This document shows positions 61,899-64,000 of a stretch of 64,000 bases of DNA, piece by piece. The notes under the pieces were generated by a model. That model was not told the origin of the DNA and searched no databases. It was given only the letters and a program-made list of their open reading frames with translations. The stretch's first letter is position 1. Each line of letters starts with the position of its first letter. The position numbers and the translations under genes were made by a program. This stretch comes from Bacteroidales bacterium (GTDB taxonomy: Bacteria; Bacteroidota; Bacteroidia; Bacteroidales; WCHB1-69), in the NCBI GenBank assembly GCA_024400875.1, contig JAKSMB010000001.1, positions 62,001 through 126,000 on the forward strand. The letters run 5' to 3'.

Positions 61899-63151
61899 TG
61901 TACGGAGATACACTACATAGAAACTCTCGCGGCTTTGATGCTCGTTTGATCATCCAATATCTCGCACTGGTGATTATTGGATGGATAACCATATATTCTA
62001 CCTGCTATACTCCTGATGGTGCTAATCCGATATTCGACTTTTCACAAGCATACGGCAAACAGCTGATGTGGATTGGAACATCTTTTTTGATAGCTACTGT
62101 CATCTTGCTGATAGATAGTAAGATAATACAGCATTATGCTTACTATTTCTACGTGTTCTGCCTTTTACTAATGGTTTTGGTTCTATTTGTGGGTACGGAG
62201 ATATCGGGTGCGAAGGCTTGGATTAAGATAGGAAGCTTTAGTATACAACCTACTGAGTTTATGAAAGTTGCCACGGCATTGGCTTTGGCGAAGTTCTTCA
62301 ATGAAGGAAAGACTTCTAGTGAACGTCGGTATAAATGGTTGATCGCTTTAGGATTGATAGGGGTGCCGGTGGTGGTGGTTATGTTGCAGCACGATGCTGG
62401 ATCCGCCCTCGTTTTCGCCTCTTTTGTCATCCTCTTCTATAGGGAGGGCTTGAGTGCCGAACTCCTCTTAGTGGGCCTCATAGCCGCGTTCCTGGCTGTA
62501 TTTACGCTTGTGCTGAACGAAACGTATGCAGTGGCCCTCTTGACGGCCGTGTTCATCTTCTTTATGGTAAAGAATAGAACGCAGAAAAAGAAAATCCGCA
62601 GAAACATTATCGTTTATGTCATTAGTATCCTCTTCTGCTTCTCGGTGAATATGATTTACGAGAATGTTTTTGAGCCTCACCAGAAGGAACGTATTGATAC
62701 AATCTTTGGAAAAACATCAGACCCTAAGGGTGCGGACTTTAACCTTAACCAGTCTAAGATTGCCATTGGATCAGGTGGTATGTTTGGTAAAGGTTATCTT
62801 AAAGGCACACAGACGAAGTTGAAGTTTGTGCCTGAACAAAGTACCGACTTTATTTTCTGTGCTATTGGTGAAGAATGGGGATTTATGGGCACATTGGTGG
62901 TCTTTGGGCTTTTCATAATGTTGATAGTGAGGATATTGTCGTTGGCTGAAAAGCAACGAGCGCCCTTCACCCGCTATTATGGATATGGAATAGCGGGTAT
63001 CATCATTGTTCACTTCTTCATCAATATTGGTATGACTATCGGATTGGTACCGATCATCGGTATTCCGTTGCCGTTTATCAGTTATGGTGGTTCTTCTCTA
63101 TGGTCGTTTACAACAATGTTGTTTATTTTCATTAAAATGAATGATAACTAG
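61898..63151 (+). CDS. rodA: Rod-shape SEDS glycosyltransferase RodA
   Basis: 417-residue SEDS-family peptidoglycan polymerase with about ten membrane helices, partner of PBP2. Blocks: GAKAWIKIGSFSIQPTEFMKVATAL, MLQHDAGSALVFASF, GSGGMFGKGYLKGTQTKLKFVPEQSTDFIFCAIGEEWGF and the terminal GIPLPFISYGGSSLW. It has a larger intracellular loop near 225 (KNRTQKKKIRRN). It follows mrdA with a 1-base overlap and precedes the next gene by 2 bases. Confidence 0.94.
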   Translation: MYGDTLHRNSRGFDARLIIQYLALVIIGWITIYSTCYTPDGANPIFDFSQAYGKQLMWIGTSFLIATVILLIDSKIIQHYAYYFYVFCLLLMVLVLFVGTEISGAKAWIKIGSFSIQPTEFMKVATALALAKFFNEGKTSSERRYKWLIALGLIGVPVVVVMLQHDAGSALVFASFVILFYREGLSAELLLVGLIAAFLAVFTLVLNETYAVALLTAVFIFFMVKNRTQKKKIRRNIIVYVISILFCFSVNMIYENVFEPHQKERIDTIFGKTSDPKGADFNLNQSKIAIGSGGMFGKGYLKGTQTKLKFVPEQSTDFIFCAIGEEWGFMGTLVVFGLFIMLIVRILSLAEKQRAPFTRYYGYGIAGIIIVHFFINIGMTIGLVPIIGIPLPFISYGGSSLWSFTTMLFIFIKMNDN

Positions 63152-63153
63152 TT

Positions 63154-64000
63154 ATGAATAAAAAATTTTTCCTATTCGCATTACTGGTTTGTATGGCTGG
63201 TTCGCTCTTCGCTCAACGAGGAGATTCTGATGTAAAAACGGTCCTTTTTTTGATTCCGTTTTATTCGAGCCAGTATGATTCTCAAAAGGTGGCTGAAGCC
63301 AAGACAAGTGAGGATGTTGAGCTGATCAGTTCGTTTCAGCTTATGGGTTTCTGGGCTGGCGCACAGGTGGCACTCGATGAGTATGAGGCTGCTGGCGTTC
63401 CGCTGAAGGTGGTGGTTAGAGATGTGTCAAATAGTGAGACAAAACTTCGTGCCATCTTGGACAACAAGGAGCTGATGTCATCTGTGGATCTGATTATTGG
63501 TCCTTTTTTCAGCAAGCAATTTGCCATCGCAGCAAGATATGCTAGGGAATACAATATTCCCATCGTAAATCCATTCACCACCCGCTCTGATATTATCAAG
63601 AACAATGAGTATGTGTATAAATTGTCTCCAGAGGCGGAAGCCCGACCTGCAACCATTGCGTTTGTGGCAGAGACTTATCCCAAACATCAGATCATTCTAT
63701 ATGCGGATTCTGTAAAAGATGCTAAGGAGTATAAGACTTATTCTAACTATTTTAGATCCAAGAAAATACCTTTCAAATATGTGCCGGTTGCAGGAAATAT
63801 TGTGAACGAGATTCAAAATGACCGTAAGAATATTGTGGTGATGTTCTCTAAGGATCCTGCCAAGATGCTGATGGTTTCCCGAGATCTGATTTTTAAGACG
63901 GATCTGAATAACTTGATGCTGATTGTTCCAGAAGAATGGATGGAATCGAAAACGTATGATATTGAATATTATTCAAAACTAAACTTGCATTATTTCTCAG
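63154..64000 (+). CDS. Exported periplasmic-binding-protein-like protein, 5' part
   Basis: 282 codons before the window edge. Signal peptide MNKKFFLFALLVCMAGSLFA, then a type I periplasmic-binding fold (Peripla_BP_6-like): VLFLIPFYSSQYD, GFWAGAQVALDEYEAAGVPLKVVVRDVSN, IIGPFFSKQFAIAARYAREYNIPIVNPFT and YVYKLSPEAEARPATIAFVAETYP. In Bacteroidota such proteins are often annotated as amino-acid ABC substrate-binding proteins, sometimes with LysM domains; none is in the visible part. It starts 2 bases after rodA, so it may be linked to the elongation operon, a link with unknown meaning. Confidence 0.85.
   Translation, partial: MNKKFFLFALLVCMAGSLFAQRGDSDVKTVLFLIPFYSSQYDSQKVAEAKTSEDVELISSFQLMGFWAGAQVALDEYEAAGVPLKVVVRDVSNSETKLRAILDNKELMSSVDLIIGPFFSKQFAIAARYAREYNIPIVNPFTTRSDIIKNNEYVYKLSPEAEARPATIAFVAETYPKHQIILYADSVKDAKEYKTYSNYFRSKKIPFKYVPVAGNIVNEIQNDRKNIVVMFSKDPAKMLMVSRDLIFKTDLNNLMLIVPEEWMESKTYDIEYYSKLNLHYFS

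Noticed and set aside
1..64000. Prophage, integrative element or complete insertion sequence
   Set aside because: No integrase, transposase, portal, capsid or relaxase motifs were seen; the only mobile-like unit is the S23 cassette.

Overview
The window is chromosomal DNA of a Bacteroidales bacterium (Bacteroidota) that has a type IX secretion system (T9SS). The evidence is: many promoters of the TAnnTTTG type just upstream of genes; four proteins with C-terminal T9SS type A sorting domains; a GldB-type lipoprotein; a TonB receptor/DUF4249 lipoprotein pair; the gene order DUF4175 – GHKL-like – ybeY – mnmG; and a lysine-type SerA. The species cannot be named from sequence alone. Most of the window is housekeeping chromosome with a few accessory insertions.

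Layout, left half (1-32.7 kb, mostly minus strand): the 5' part of an AAA_14-type ATPase behind two palindromes; pepP (Xaa-Pro aminopeptidase); a Fic-family remnant without its catalytic core; a secreted endonuclease I; folP; rocA (P5C dehydrogenase); a membrane protein coupled to glnA; a 3021-residue secreted multidomain protein (5 jelly-roll, 6 FN3 and 9 InlB-like repeats, T9SS tail); gldB and ssb (plus strand); polA with a decayed proofreading domain; yggS; a GT4 glycosyltransferase; tRNA-Arg(CCG). Then comes a membrane LytTR regulator preceded by four direct repeats and facing two paralogous Cys-rich lipoproteins. After that: serC and serA split by a small cassette encoding a four-helix-bundle (S23/IVP) protein between inverted repeats; a lytic transglycosylase; an MFSD1-like transporter; and a CarboxypepD_reg-like protein with a small membrane protein.

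At 32.7-33.3 kb gene direction flips from mostly minus to mostly plus. The roughly 0.65 kb gene-free, very AT-rich stretch there contains DnaA-box-like words and is a good candidate for the replication origin.

Right half (33.3-64 kb, mostly plus strand): rpiB, an orphan LutB-like Fe-S protein, a coiled-coil DUF4175-like membrane protein, an unusual in-frame fusion of a decayed GHKL domain to a complete secreted SGNH hydrolase, ybeY, mnmG, tRNA-Arg(CCT), a LytTR protein with a pseudo-receiver domain, a secreted C1 peptidase, a short SUMF1-like protein, a TonB receptor/DUF4249 pair, ileS (long type), parE, a T9SS cargo protein, lysS, tRNA-Leu(CAA), a SUMF1 protein, a polyprenyl synthase, mrdA, rodA and the start of a periplasmic-binding-protein-like gene.

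Functional groups: cell-wall elongation (mrdA-rodA, lytic transglycosylase, polyprenyl synthase), nitrogen and amino-acid metabolism (glnA, rocA, serC-serA, pepP), replication (polA, ssb, parE, possible oriC), translation (ileS, lysS, ybeY, mnmG, three tRNAs), and the T9SS-exported surface proteome.
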